A stretch of DNA of 64,000 nucleotides from the NCBI GenBank assembly GCA_016704325.1, contig JADJAG010000004.1, positions 186,001 through 250,000 on the forward strand, in the 5' to 3' direction. Below, piece by piece: positions 38,331 to 47,861 of the stretch (within the stretch, counting starts at the first letter, position 1; each line of letters opens with the position of its first letter). Position numbers and translations under genes: made by a program. Source of the DNA: Chitinophagaceae bacterium. GTDB taxonomy: Bacteria; Bacteroidota; Bacteroidia; Chitinophagales; UBA10324. The notes under the pieces are model-generated. The model ran no database searches, was not told the origin of the DNA, and worked only from the letters and a program-made list of their open reading frames with translations.

Positions 38331-38996
38331 ATGCTCTATATCGTACCTACACCAATTGGCAACCTGGAAGATATGACTTTACGTGCCATCAGGGTGCTTA
38401 AGGAGGTACATTGCATTCTTGCGGAGGATACGAGGAAGTCAGGCATATTGCTGAAGCATTTTGACATTAGTACTCCAATGCTTCCGTATCATCAGCACAA
38501 TGAGCATGAAATAACACCACAACTGGTACAGCGGCTGAAGCATGGAGAGCAAATGGCCATGATTTCCGATTCCGGAACGCCCGGAATTTCTGATGCAGGC
38601 TACTTACTCATCCGCGAATGTTTGAAAGAACAAGTTGCCATTACTTGTTTGCCTGGACCTACCGCTTTTGTTCCTGCCTTGTTGGTCTCCGGGTTTCCGG
38701 TCAATGAATTTGTTTTTGCAGGATTCTTACCACAGAAAAAAGGCAGGCAAACGAGGCTGAAGACGTTGAGTTCTGAAAACCGGACCATCCTATTTTATGA
38801 ATCACCCAACCGGCTTCAGAAACTATTGGAAGAATTGCTACAGGCATTCGGCGCTAACCGGAAGGCCAGCGTTTCCAGGGAAATCAGCAAGCTGTATGAA
38901 GAAACACAGAGAGGAACATTAATGGAATTAGGTGCGCATTATAAAGACAAGCAAGTGAAGGGTGAAATAGTCGTGGTTGTCCAGGGATTGATTTGA
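38331..38996 (+). CDS. rsmI: 16S rRNA (cytidine-1402-2'-O)-methyltransferase RsmI
   Basis: RsmI methylates the ribose of C1402 of 16S rRNA using SAM. This protein has 221 residues, a normal length, and shows the tetrapyrrole-methylase fold: LYIVPTPIGNLEDMTLRAIR, VHCILAEDTRKSGILL, MAMISDSGTPGISDAGYLL and LPGPTAFVPALLVSGFP. The tail KASVSREISKLYEETQRGT is typical. It lies alone between the M28 peptidase and lnt genes, on the same strand. Confidence 0.93.
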   Translation: MLYIVPTPIGNLEDMTLRAIRVLKEVHCILAEDTRKSGILLKHFDISTPMLPYHQHNEHEITPQLVQRLKHGEQMAMISDSGTPGISDAGYLLIRECLKEQVAITCLPGPTAFVPALLVSGFPVNEFVFAGFLPQKKGRQTRLKTLSSENRTILFYESPNRLQKLLEELLQAFGANRKASVSREISKLYEETQRGTLMELGAHYKDKQVKGEIVVVVQGLI

Positions 38997-39095
38997 ATTG
39001 CCTTTACAAATGGTTAGCATTATTGAATAGCAAACTGCGATTTTTTTTTGATTACCATCAACTTAAAGAATACGTTGCGGGATGAAACACGCTTC

Positions 39096-40734
39096 ATGAA
39101 GAAACGACAAAAATATTTTCTGGCAATTAGCGCGGGTCTGTTGTTGTGGCTGGCATGGCCACCATTGCCTTTCTTCCCGTTGTTATTCATCGGATTTGTG
39201 CCGGTACTTTGGCTGGAAGAGGTGTGCATCTTCAAACAATTCGGCAAAATCCTTTTTCGGATACGGATACCTGGCATTGCTTTGCTGGAACCTGCTCACT
39301 ACGTGGTGGGTGGGCGCAACGGTGTTTGGCACCAAAGATATTTCAACTGCCTTTGCCGGCATATTCGCCAATACAGCCAATCCATTATTAATGTGTATTC
39401 CATTGCTGGCATTTCACCACACAAAAAAAAGACTGGGTGCCGCATGGGGTTATGTTTCATTGGTAGCATACTGGATCACTTTTGAATTTATTCATTTACG
39501 CTGGGACCTTACCTGGCCCTGGCTGACTCTCGGTAATGGCTTCGCGCAGTTTCCGCAATTCGTGCAGTGGTATGCATATACCGGAGTTTTTGGTGGCACT
39601 GCCTGGATTCTCGCAGCAAACATTTTGATTTATAAACTGATGCGGAAAATGATGCAGCGTAATGCAGCCATGCAAGGATATGCTTTGTTGAAAAGGAACT
39701 ATCTGGCAGTGCTGGCAGTGCTTTTAATTCCTGCCATCATTTCGTTGTTGCTCTATTTCACCTACCGGGAAAAAGGAACGGAAAAGCAGGTTGTCTTGGT
39801 TCAGCCAAACATTAATCCTTATACAGAAAAATTTGACCCGGGTACTTTGGAACAACAACTGCAAACCATGTTTCAATTATCAGCTGAAAAGACAAATCAG
39901 CAAACGGATTACCTTGTTTGGCCGGAAACTGCAATTCCGAAAGGCATATTTATCAATAACCTGGAAGCCGATAAATCCATTGTATTGCTAAGGCAGTTTT
40001 TAATTCCTTACCCTAAGCTGAAGCTGGTGGCAGGTATCAATGCCTATATGAAGTATGAAGAAAGTGAAACATCCACAGCACGTTATTCAGAAGGAGGACA
40101 TTTTTGGTATGATGCCTTTAACACGGCTATTCAAATGGATTCTACTGATCATATTCCTTTCTATCATAAGTCAAAACTTGTTCCCGGAGTGGAACAGATG
40201 CCTTATCCGGAGCTTTTCAAATTCCTCGAGCCCTTATCGATTCAAATGGGCGGCATTAGTGGGAGTCTGGGTAAGCAGGATGAGCGTGAGGTTTTTAAAA
40301 GTCCCGATTCAACCGGTGCCGCGCCGATGATCTGTTACGAATCTGTTTATGGAGAGTATGTTACTGAATATGTACAACGTGGTGCCCATTTGCTTTTCGT
40401 GATAACCAATGATGGTTGGTGGGGGAATACCGCAGGTTACAAGCAACACCTGCAATATGCCAGGCTTCGTGCTGTGGAAACACGTCGCGATCTGGCACAA
40501 TCTGCCAATACAGGCATATCGGCTTTTATTAATCAGCGTGGCGATATTATGCAGGCAACGGCATGGTGGCAACCGGCAGCAATTAAGGCAACCATGCATG
40601 CAAATACTGAATTGACTTTCTATGTGCGATATGGTGATTACCTGGGTAGGGCTGCAATCTTGCTCAGTATTTTCTTGTCGTTGTATGCATTTGTCCGGCG
40701 ATTCAGTAAACAGAAAAATCCGGAATTTGAGTGA
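39096..40734 (+). CDS. lnt: Apolipoprotein N-acyltransferase, frame broken once
   Basis: Lnt adds the third fatty acid to lipoproteins in the inner membrane. The first frame from the ATG at 39096 gives membrane spans (LLLWLAWPPLPFFPLLFIGF) and then runs out of frame. The second continues FFGYGYLALLCWNLLTTWWV to the stop at 40734. The break lies between 39215 and 39250; the AAAA at 39246-39249 with one extra base is the simplest site. The nitrilase domain has its triad residues in WPETAIPK (Glu), YHKSKLVPGVEQMP (Lys) and APMICYESVYGEY (Cys). The many lipoproteins here need this enzyme, so a sequencing error is likely. Confidence 0.88.
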
Positions 40735-40839
40735 TGAATCTGCCGGTAATCAAATGGGATCCCGATTGAAATGTAACGGTGTTGTTTGACTGTTTGAAGT
40801 CTTTTCAGGCAGTAATTGATTGTAAAGGAAAACAGGCAT

Positions 40840-41631
40840 ATGAATCTTTTTGAAATTTGTAAAGAGACGGAAAGAATAGCCCGGGAAACAGGGTTGTTTA
40901 TAGCTGCGGAGCGTAAAAAATTTTCACAATCCAATGTGATTCAGAAGGGTGAACGCGATCTCGTTTCTTATGTAGATGTTACAGCCGAAAAGCTGATTGT
41001 GGAAGGCTTGCAGCTATTGCTTCCCGAAGCGGGATTTATTACAGAAGAAAAAACGGTGAAGGATTCCGGAGCATCGTTGCGGTGGATCATTGATCCGTTG
41101 GATGGAACCACTAATTTCATTCATGGCATTCCATTATTCGCTGTCAGCATTGCCCTGCAGCAAGACGATGATTTGCTGATTGGAGTGGTGTATGAAGTAA
41201 ATCTTGATGAATGCTTCTCTGCTTATAAAGGCGGTGGTGCATTTATGAATGGCAAGAAGATCAGTGTAACAGATACGCCGTTGTTACGCAATGCCCTTTG
41301 TGCAACCGGGTTTCCTTACAGCAGTTTCCCGCATGTGGATCGGTATTTCAATACCCTGCGCTACCTTTTTCAAAACAGTCATGGCATCAGACGGTTGGGT
41401 TCAGCCGCTGTTGACCTGGCCTATGTTGCTTGCGGCAGGATCGATGCATTTTTTGAATACAACCTGAATGCCTGGGATGTAGCAGGCGGGGCTTTGATCG
41501 TGCAGGAAGCAGGAGGAAGCGTGACTGATTTCTCCGGAGGAAGTAACTTTGTTTTTGGCAAAGAACTCATCGCCTCCAATAAATTGGTTCATGCTGAATT
41601 TTTGGAAAGTATCCTGCATCCACCTGAATAG
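40840..41631 (+). CDS. suhB: Inositol monophosphatase family protein
   Basis: From the ATG at 40840 this gives 263 residues; a TTG at 40816 only adds 8. The metal-binding motifs are all present: E in FITEEKT, WIIDPLDGTTNFIHGIP (DPLDGT), and the late WDVAGGALIVQEAGG. Such enzymes dephosphorylate myo-inositol-1-phosphate and similar sugars; in some bacteria SuhB also binds the ribosomal RNA antitermination complex. The length is typical. Substrate is not certain. Confidence 0.9.
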   Translation: MNLFEICKETERIARETGLFIAAERKKFSQSNVIQKGERDLVSYVDVTAEKLIVEGLQLLLPEAGFITEEKTVKDSGASLRWIIDPLDGTTNFIHGIPLFAVSIALQQDDDLLIGVVYEVNLDECFSAYKGGGAFMNGKKISVTDTPLLRNALCATGFPYSSFPHVDRYFNTLRYLFQNSHGIRRLGSAAVDLAYVACGRIDAFFEYNLNAWDVAGGALIVQEAGGSVTDFSGGSNFVFGKELIASNKLVHAEFLESILHPPE

Positions 41632-41760
41632 CTCAAGAGTTAGCTAAAGATTCCGATAGATTTACAGACCTGCATTTTTGCAAAGGCGCCAGCGGATTGG
41701 TTTAATCCTGCAATAGCCAGGCATCAGAAATCATAAATTTTTTTAGGGGAATGAACGGTT

Positions 41761-41790
41761 TTTGCAGCTGCTGCATTTGAACTATATTTG
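41761..41790 (+). promoter_or_regulatory. Bacteroidota-type promoter of cysH
   Basis: TTTG at 41761-41764, exactly 18 bases, then TATATTTG at 41783-41790 match both halves of the Bacteroidota sigma-factor consensus (TTTG-N17/18-TAnnTTTG). The start at 41827 then has a 36-base leader. An upstream ATT-type start at 41788 would lie inside the -7 box and can be excluded. Confidence 0.8.
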
Positions 41791-41826
41791 ATCATTGCGC
41801 AGTTCACAGCTAATACCAGGTATCCT

Positions 41827-42486
41827 ATGGATTTTAATGCGATCAGGGACCAGATTACCGCTTACCGGCAATCAGGACTTAAACTTTTCACTACTTCCTC
41901 TTTTCAAACACATAGCCTGGTGTTGCTGCACCTCATCAGCAGGATTGACAAATCCATCCCGGTCTTTTTTATTAATACCGGATATCATTTCCCGGAAACG
42001 GTTGCATTCAAGGATAAAATTGCCGGGATGTTTGAGCTGGATGTGCGTAATGTTTTTCCGCTTACACCAAAAAATATGCAAAAGGATTTGGGTGGAAAAT
42101 TACTTTTTGCTTCAGACCCTGATTATTGCTGCTATCTGAATAAAACCCAACCACTGGAACCGGTACTTGCTGCCCATGATGTTTGGATTAATGGTGTGCG
42201 TGGTGATCAAAGTGATGTGCGTAAGCGTTTCAGGGTGGAAGAACCGGCGCCGTTTGATACCATACGGTTTCATCCCATGCTCGATTGGTCGCCAAAAATG
42301 ATTTACGCATACCGCAAGGAGTATAATATTCCACATCACCCAATGGAAGATAAAGGTTACTTCAGCATAGGCTGTGAACCCTGCACCCGAAAGTTGGATA
42401 TGGAAACCGGTTCACGTGAAGGAAGATGGTTTGGGCTTAAAAAGACGGAGTGTGGATTGAATACGGATTTGGTGGGGAAGGGATGA
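41827..42486 (+). CDS. cysH: Phosphoadenylyl/adenylyl-sulfate reductase
   Basis: From the ATG at 41827 this has 219 residues. It reduces activated sulfate (APS or PAPS) to sulfite. Cysteine pairs DYCCYLNK and GCEPCTR, separated by about 80 residues, are those that bind the [4Fe-4S] cluster of APS-type reductases. The C-terminal catalytic cysteine lies in LKKTECGLNT. VFFINTGYHFPET and RGDQSDVRKRF form the nucleotide site. A strong promoter sits just upstream. Other cys genes are not in view; the TauE/SafE exporter at 58871 may handle excess sulfite. Confidence 0.92.
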   Translation: MDFNAIRDQITAYRQSGLKLFTTSSFQTHSLVLLHLISRIDKSIPVFFINTGYHFPETVAFKDKIAGMFELDVRNVFPLTPKNMQKDLGGKLLFASDPDYCCYLNKTQPLEPVLAAHDVWINGVRGDQSDVRKRFRVEEPAPFDTIRFHPMLDWSPKMIYAYRKEYNIPHHPMEDKGYFSIGCEPCTRKLDMETGSREGRWFGLKKTECGLNTDLVGKG

Positions 42487-42509
42487 GGGAGACTTGTGGT
42501 GTATGTTGG

Positions 42510-42995
42510 GACGATTAGGAATCAAGAATCAAGAATCAAGAACCAAGACCTAAGACGGAAGACATAAGACTTAAGACATAAGACTTATGTCGTTTTCCAT
42601 TGCAGTTCAAATGGTCATGTTAGGAATTTAGCAATTTAATTAAACAGTTTAGCAATTTTCCATCCCGGAGGCGGCGAACTTAGATATATGACCTGAGACG
42701 TAAGACGTAAGACTTAAGACTGAAGGAAGGAACCAAGACATAAGACTTCTGTTGTTTTCCAATGCAGTTTATTATTGGTCATGTTAGCAATTTAGCAATT
42801 AAACAGTTTAGCAATTTTCCATCCCGGCGGCGGCGAACTTAGATATTAGACATAAGACATAAGACATAAGACGTAAGACTGAAGACTGAAGGGATGAATC
42901 AAGAAATAAGATTTCTATCGTTTTCCATTGCAGTTTGCCAGCGGTCATTTTAACAATTTAACAATTAAACAGTTTAGCAATTTTCCATCCCCGAT
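42510..42995. repeat. Three tandem ~165-bp units with 7-bp repeats inside
   Basis: Three imperfect copies each contain a run of degenerate 7-mers (AAGACATAAGACTTAAGAC). This is followed by GTTTTCCATTGCAGTT (near 42590, 42752, 42918), then AACAGTTTAGCAATTTTCC and GGCGGCGAACTTAGATAT. The third copy is shorter. The block fills the gap between cysH and the DedA gene and carries no open frame of note. The heptads match those at 23918, 55239 and 58360 in period. Confidence 0.75.
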
Positions 42996-43099
42996 ATACC
43001 GATATTCTTTAACAACTGCGCTGAATACAGCCAATCCGTCACTCCACTCTCTCCAGCCACTCTCAATTATTTAAATACCTTTGCCCGAAATTTTTTTGA

Positions 43100-43756
43100 A
43101 TGGAACTGTTTCAGACCCTTATTGACTTTATTCTGCATATTGATCAGCACCTCGCTGCTATTACTTCTGAATATGGTACACTTACTTACCTGATTTTATT
43201 TGCCATCATCTTTTGTGAAACCGGATTTATCGTAATGCCGTTATTGCCCGGCGATTCGCTTTTGTTTGCTGCCGGAGCAATATCAGCATTGGATGGCAGC
43301 GGATTGAATGTGCACCTGATGGTCGTGTTGCTGATTATTGCTGCATTTAGTGGCAACATGGTGAATTATTCTGTAGGCCGATACATCGGACCCAAAGTGT
43401 TTGAGAAAGATTATCGATTTATCAAGCGCGAATACCTCGACCGGACAAAAAAATTCTTCGACCGCTATGGGTCTATGACGATTGTTTATACACGTTTTGC
43501 GCCTATCCTTCGCACTTTTGCTCCATTTATTGCAGGTGTGGGGCAGATGAATTACGGACGTTTTATGCTCTTCAACTTTATCGGTGGCTTTGCCTGGGTG
43601 GTGATTTTTTCCTATGCAGGTTTCTTTTTTGGTAATGTTCCTTTCGTAAAAGAGAATTTTGAGTCGGTGGTGATCGGAATTATTTTGGTTTCATTGATTC
43701 CTTCGGTGTATATTTTTCTAAAGGAAAAGTTTGGGAAGAAAGACGAAATCAATTGA
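43100..43756 (+). CDS. DedA-family membrane protein
   Basis: This 218-residue membrane protein of the DedA/SNARE-associated family has several membrane helices, including the N-terminal LTYLILFAIIFCETGFIVMP. The family signature is clear: LLPGDSLLFAAGAIS, GNMVNYSVGRYIG, then the conserved FFDRYGSMTIVYTRFAPILR with its acidic and basic residues, and FIAGVGQM. Members help recycle lipid carriers such as undecaprenyl phosphate or maintain membrane potential. TACCTTTG at 43076-43083 is an exact -7 box with a very short leader. Confidence 0.9.
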   Translation: MELFQTLIDFILHIDQHLAAITSEYGTLTYLILFAIIFCETGFIVMPLLPGDSLLFAAGAISALDGSGLNVHLMVVLLIIAAFSGNMVNYSVGRYIGPKVFEKDYRFIKREYLDRTKKFFDRYGSMTIVYTRFAPILRTFAPFIAGVGQMNYGRFMLFNFIGGFAWVVIFSYAGFFFGNVPFVKENFESVVIGIILVSLIPSVYIFLKEKFGKKDEIN

Positions 43757-43795
43757 TGGTCTGTTTACCTCTTAAAAATCAATCTATTAAAGAAA

Positions 43796-44244
43796 AATTC
43801 AGATCTTCCTGATCAATCGAAAATGGTCAATCGAAAATCCGCAATCCCCTAAAATCCCAGCATCTCCTGTTTTCCTCACTGGGTCACCCAAATTTACAGA
43901 TCAAATAATTTTAGTTGCAAAAGCTCCGGGCCTGCCAAATTTAGATCCGGTTTGCCAATGAAGAATAAATTTAGCCGTTACTCTTCATTGTCTTTATCAA
44001 AATCAAAACTGGCATGATCCTTTAAAACAGGGATGAGTCATTTGCCTTTTATAAATAGTGCTTCAATTTCAGTAAGGTCTGAGGAACTACTCACTGTTTT
44101 GACAAGTTCACCTAAAATAAAAACTGAAATCAAGCCGAGTAAGGTTTTCAGCGTTTTTTTGTGAAAAATTGAAAATCAGAGGAAAACAGGAAAATTCAGA
44201 TCTTCCTGATCAATCGAAAATTGTCAATCGAAAATCCGCAATCT
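43796..44244. repeat. Pair of ~53-bp direct repeats beside fumC
   Basis: TTCAGATCTTCCTGATCAAT...AATCGAAAATCCGCAATC occurs at about 43798-43850 and again at 44199-44244. The first copy continues into CTAAAATCCCAGCATCTCCT, a diverged copy of the last bases of fumC, whose stop directly follows the second copy. This looks like a small duplication of the fumC 3' end and its trailer. The 340 bases between hold no gene. Confidence 0.7.
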
Positions 44245-45639
44245 CTAAAACCCTACCATCTCTTCCGGCTTCACCCAGGCATCAAACTCTTCAGCAGTCA
44301 CATATCCGAGTTCAACTGCTGTATCTTTTAGTGTTTTATGCTCACGGTGTGCTTTCTGTGCAATCTCAGCTGCTTTGTAGTAGCCGATTTTAGTATTGAG
44401 TGCCGTTACCAGCATCAGAGAATTGTTTACATGCTTTTTGATATTATCATACAATGGTTCAATTCCAATCGCACATTTATCATTAAAAGAAACGCACACA
44501 TCGCCTATGAGCCGGGCAGAGTGCAGGAAATTGTAGATCATCATCGGCTTAAAAACATTCAGCTCAAAGTGCCCGTTTGAACCACCTATATTTATAGCAA
44601 CGTCATTTCCCAGCACCTGTGCTGCAACCATTGTCATGGCTTCGCACTGTGTTGGATTTACTTTTCCCGGCATAATAGAAGAACCTGGTTCATTGTCAGG
44701 TATAAATAATTCTCCAATGCCTGCCCGCGGTCCTGATGCCAGCATGCGGATATCATTTCCTATTTTCATCAGGCTTACGGCCACTGTCTTCAAAGCACCA
44801 TGCGCTTCTACTATGGCATCATGTGCCGCCAGTGATTCAAACTTGTTTTCAGCAGTAATAAAAGGCAATCCGGTAAGTTCAGCGATTTGTTGTGCAACCA
44901 AAACATCATAGTTCTTTGGTGCATTAAGTCCGGTGCCCACTGCGGTACCACCCAAAGCAAGTTCCGACAAATGTGCAAGCGTATTTTCAATGGCTCTTAT
45001 GCCATGATTCAATTGCGAAACATAGCCGGAGAGTTCCTGGCCTACCGTAAGCGGAGTGGCATCCATGAAATGTGTTCTGCCAATCTTCACAACCTGCATA
45101 AATTCCTTCGATTTATACTCAAGGGTGCTGCGTAGCTTATACAATCCCGGCAATGTTGTTTGCTTCAATATGCTATATGCAGCAATGTGCATGGCTGTTG
45201 GAAAAGTGTCGTTGCTGGACTGTGACTTGTTTACATCATCATTCGGATTGAGTATTTTTTTCTCATCGAGCAGGTTTCCGCCATTAATTACATGACCTCG
45301 GTAAGCAATCACTTCATTCATATTCATGTTGCTTTGGGTACCGCTGCCTGTTTGCCATACAACTAATGGAAACTGATCATCCAGTTTTCCTTCCAGTATT
45401 TCATCACATGCCTTTCCAATCAGCTCACATTTTTCTTTTGATAAAACACCCAATTCAAAATTCGTGATTGCCGCTGCCTTTTTCAGATAGGCAAAAGCAC
45501 GGATGATTTCCTTTGGCATCCTGTTGATATCCTGCGCGATCTTGAAGTTTTCGGTAGAGCGTTGTGTTTGGGCTCCCCAATATTTGTCTGCGGGAACATT
45601 CACCTGTCCCATGGTATCTTTTTCAATACGGTATTCCAT
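44245..45639 (-). CDS. fumC: Fumarate hydratase, class II
   Basis: This 464-residue fumarase interconverts fumarate and malate in the TCA cycle and needs no iron-sulfur cluster. It has the family signature GSSIMPGKVNPTQ, the substrate sites TGSGTQSNMNMNEV and SSNDTFPTAMHIA, and HFMDATPLTVGQELSG with the catalytic histidine. The C-terminal domain ends EFDAWVKPEEMVGF. Length is normal. TATTTTTG at 45656-45663 (minus strand) is an exact -7 match close upstream. Confidence 0.95.
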   Translation of the reverse strand: MEYRIEKDTMGQVNVPADKYWGAQTQRSTENFKIAQDINRMPKEIIRAFAYLKKAAAITNFELGVLSKEKCELIGKACDEILEGKLDDQFPLVVWQTGSGTQSNMNMNEVIAYRGHVINGGNLLDEKKILNPNDDVNKSQSSNDTFPTAMHIAAYSILKQTTLPGLYKLRSTLEYKSKEFMQVVKIGRTHFMDATPLTVGQELSGYVSQLNHGIRAIENTLAHLSELALGGTAVGTGLNAPKNYDVLVAQQIAELTGLPFITAENKFESLAAHDAIVEAHGALKTVAVSLMKIGNDIRMLASGPRAGIGELFIPDNEPGSSIMPGKVNPTQCEAMTMVAAQVLGNDVAINIGGSNGHFELNVFKPMMIYNFLHSARLIGDVCVSFNDKCAIGIEPLYDNIKKHVNNSLMLVTALNTKIGYYKAAEIAQKAHREHKTLKDTAVELGYVTAEEFDAWVKPEEMVGF

Positions 45640-45786
45640 TGACGTTTATTTTTTGCAAAAATACGCAGATTCGCATGCTGCCATAGCTGTCCTATGGAAT
45701 AAGACAAAATGAAGTACCTTTTCGGATACTTCAGTTTGATGGCTGCGCCGCTGATTTAGGAAGAAAAGTATCTATTGCAATTTCCT

Positions 45787-45995
45787 GGGTAGTACGTCAA
45801 ATTGGAATTGATTATTGGGTGTTGGAATGGAGTATTGAGTATTAAGTATTAAGTAAGTGAGTAAAGTAGCTTAGTGAATACAGAATAGCAAATGATCGGC
45901 TTCGCCGCAGCAATTTAACCATTTAGCAATTTAACCATTTAACCATGTAACCCACCAACCATTGCTTGACAAGATGAACGAATTGTCCTACACCC
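45787..45995. repeat. MITE family-2 copy, older
   Basis: This 209-bp element begins with a diverged GGGTAGTACGTCAAATTGG and ends ACGAATTGTCCTACACCC. The interior carries GAGTATTGAGTATTAAGTAT-like 7-mers and GCAATTTAACCATTTAGC, like the other family-2 copies. The flanks AATTTCCT and ATTTCCGG share only six bases at a one-base offset, so it looks older. It lies between fumC and the HPt gene. Confidence 0.75.
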
Positions 45996-46123
45996 ATTTC
46001 CGGTTACAGCGTTGATAAGATCATCTATTTATTAAATTTGATGCGGAGAAGTTTTCCATGGGCACTTGTCAGGCTGTCCGGGAAAGACTAAGATTTAATA
46101 GAAGAGCTCACCGACTAAAACAC

Positions 46124-46525
46124 ATGAAGAACATGCCAGAAGGAAAGCAGTATGATCTATATTTTCTAAATGACTACTTTGACAATGATATGCAAGCCAT
46201 TTATCCTATACTAAAAATGTATCTGGAGGAAACACCCAAAGAGTTGTCTACAATAGAAAGTTGTCTTCAAAATAATAATCCGGCAGCTGCCAAGGCAGCA
46301 ACCCATAAGATCAAGACAAATATCTCTATGTTAAGTATTCGTGATCAGAGCAATTTTGTGAATGATATGCATCATTTGAATGTAACAGAGGAAATCAGTG
46401 ATGGTATAAGACTTCAGTTCAGGGATTTTAAGTCTACGGTGCTTTCTGCCTTGCAGGAGATGAAGTCAGATTTTTTTGAAAAGCAGGATATCGGTGCAGA
46501 CAATGCTGCTACTCATCCTGAATAA
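46124..46525 (+). CDS. Histidine-containing phosphotransfer (HPt) protein
   Basis: From the ATG at 46124 this gives 133 residues; an ATG at 46058 adds 22 residues with no family match. The four-helix HPt domain has the phospho-accepting histidine in AAKAATHKIKTNISML, preceded by LKMYLEETPKELSTIESCL. HPt proteins relay phosphate between hybrid sensor kinases and response regulators. No kinase or regulator is next to it, so its partners lie elsewhere. Confidence 0.8.
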   Translation: MKNMPEGKQYDLYFLNDYFDNDMQAIYPILKMYLEETPKELSTIESCLQNNNPAAAKAATHKIKTNISMLSIRDQSNFVNDMHHLNVTEEISDGIRLQFRDFKSTVLSALQEMKSDFFEKQDIGADNAATHPE

Positions 46526-46581
46526 ATGTTGCTTAGTGCAAAAGGAAGCCGTATCACAGTTTGCCCTGAAATAAATCCTCG

Positions 46582-46950
46582 TCAGGCAGAAAAGGAAGTG
46601 CCGCAGCCACAGGTTTTTGTGGCATTTGGATTTTCAAAAACAAATCCGCGGGCATTTAATCCATCCTGGTAATCAACCTGCATACCAAATAAATAGAGCT
46701 GGTGTGATGGATTCATGAAAACTCGCAGTCCATCGATCATAAACTCCTCATCAGTGTCTTCTTTTTTGTCGAAACCTAAGATATAGGTCATGCCTGAACA
46801 GCCACCACCTTTCACGCCAACGCGCAGTCCATTGCTTTCCGGTACCTGTTCAGCAATCAGCAATCGCTTCAGTTCATTAATAGCCGTAGCAGTGAGGCTG
46901 ACAGGAGCATTAGAAACTGTTGCTTTATTTTCTATCAATAGATCGTTCAT
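46582..46950 (-). CDS. Iron-sulfur cluster assembly protein, IscA/HesB type
   Basis: This 122-residue A-type carrier passes iron-sulfur clusters to target enzymes. The three conserved cysteines are in KGGGCSGMTY and the closing TKTCGCGTSFS. FMIDGLRVFMNPSHQLYLFG and MQVDYQDGLNARGFVFENPN complete the family pattern. TAGCTTTG at 46972-46979 on the minus strand is an exact -7 box. The rest of the iron-sulfur operon is not in view. Confidence 0.9.
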   Translation of the reverse strand: MNDLLIENKATVSNAPVSLTATAINELKRLLIAEQVPESNGLRVGVKGGGCSGMTYILGFDKKEDTDEEFMIDGLRVFMNPSHQLYLFGMQVDYQDGLNARGFVFENPNATKTCGCGTSFSA

Positions 46951-47060
46951 GAGGTTTCAATTTTAAAGACGCAAAGCTACATAACAAACCTTAATCGGCA
47001 GGCGTTCATCGTTTTGATTGTTTTGTACTACTTTCGTTGACTTTACAATCCGGCTGACTT

Positions 47061-47591
47061 ATGAATTTTTCCGATGTTTTAGAGATTCTGAAATATACCA
47101 TTCCTTCTCTCATAACTTTCCTGACGGCATACCTGCTCATTAAGCTGTTTATCAATGGAGAACATGGTAAGAAGGACCTGGAATTGCGGGCCGCTCATTA
47201 CAAAGATTCCCTGCCGCTTCGCCTGCAGGCTTATGAGCGACTGACTCTTTTCCTGGAGCGGATTACACCTACCAACCTGATTTCGAGAATTAATAAGCCC
47301 GGCATGAGTGCACGCGATCTTCAGCTTTCTCTTATTTCCAGCATCCGTCTCGAGTTTGAGCATAATTTATCGCAACAGTTGTATGTGTCTGCACCGGTTT
47401 GGATGATGATTGTGCAGGTGAAAGAAGAAATTATTTCTATTGTCAACCGGGTAGCGTCTGATCTTGCCGAATCTGCAACAGGAAAAGACCTCAGCCGGGC
47501 AATTATTGAATACTTCATTAACAATGAACAAGTGATGCCTACTCAAAAAGCATTGGATAGCTTAAAAACGGAAGTGAAGAAAATCTTCTGA
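47061..47591 (+). CDS. Membrane-anchored protein of unknown function
   Basis: This 176-residue protein has one N-terminal membrane helix (YTIPSLITFLTAYLLIKLFI) and a long helical cytoplasmic part (LRAAHYKDSLPLRLQAYERL, EFEHNLSQQLYVSAPVWMMI). A similar small gene often lies near the methylmalonyl-CoA mutase genes in Bacteroidota, as here. I cannot name the function, and no catalytic motif is present. Confidence 0.65.
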   Translation: MNFSDVLEILKYTIPSLITFLTAYLLIKLFINGEHGKKDLELRAAHYKDSLPLRLQAYERLTLFLERITPTNLISRINKPGMSARDLQLSLISSIRLEFEHNLSQQLYVSAPVWMMIVQVKEEIISIVNRVASDLAESATGKDLSRAIIEYFINNEQVMPTQKALDSLKTEVKKIF

Positions 47592-47861
47592 AAGCAAAAT
47601 CGGCTGATTTATCCTTTTGAATTTCATATAGCCCTGCATTACCTTGTTAAGTATCAGACTGTCTAAGCCACTGAAAAATTTATTAACTGAATGCCGTTGG
47701 CAAATTTCATCCGGCAGCTTGTCATATGTTGGTGTGTTATAGCTTTTTTTATTCCCGTACTACAAGGGTTAACAATAAAAGATCAGGCTTATTTTTGAAG
47801 TGATCTGTAACCCATACGAGCTGATACTTGTTTATCTTTAAGCCATAAAGCCAACTACCTG

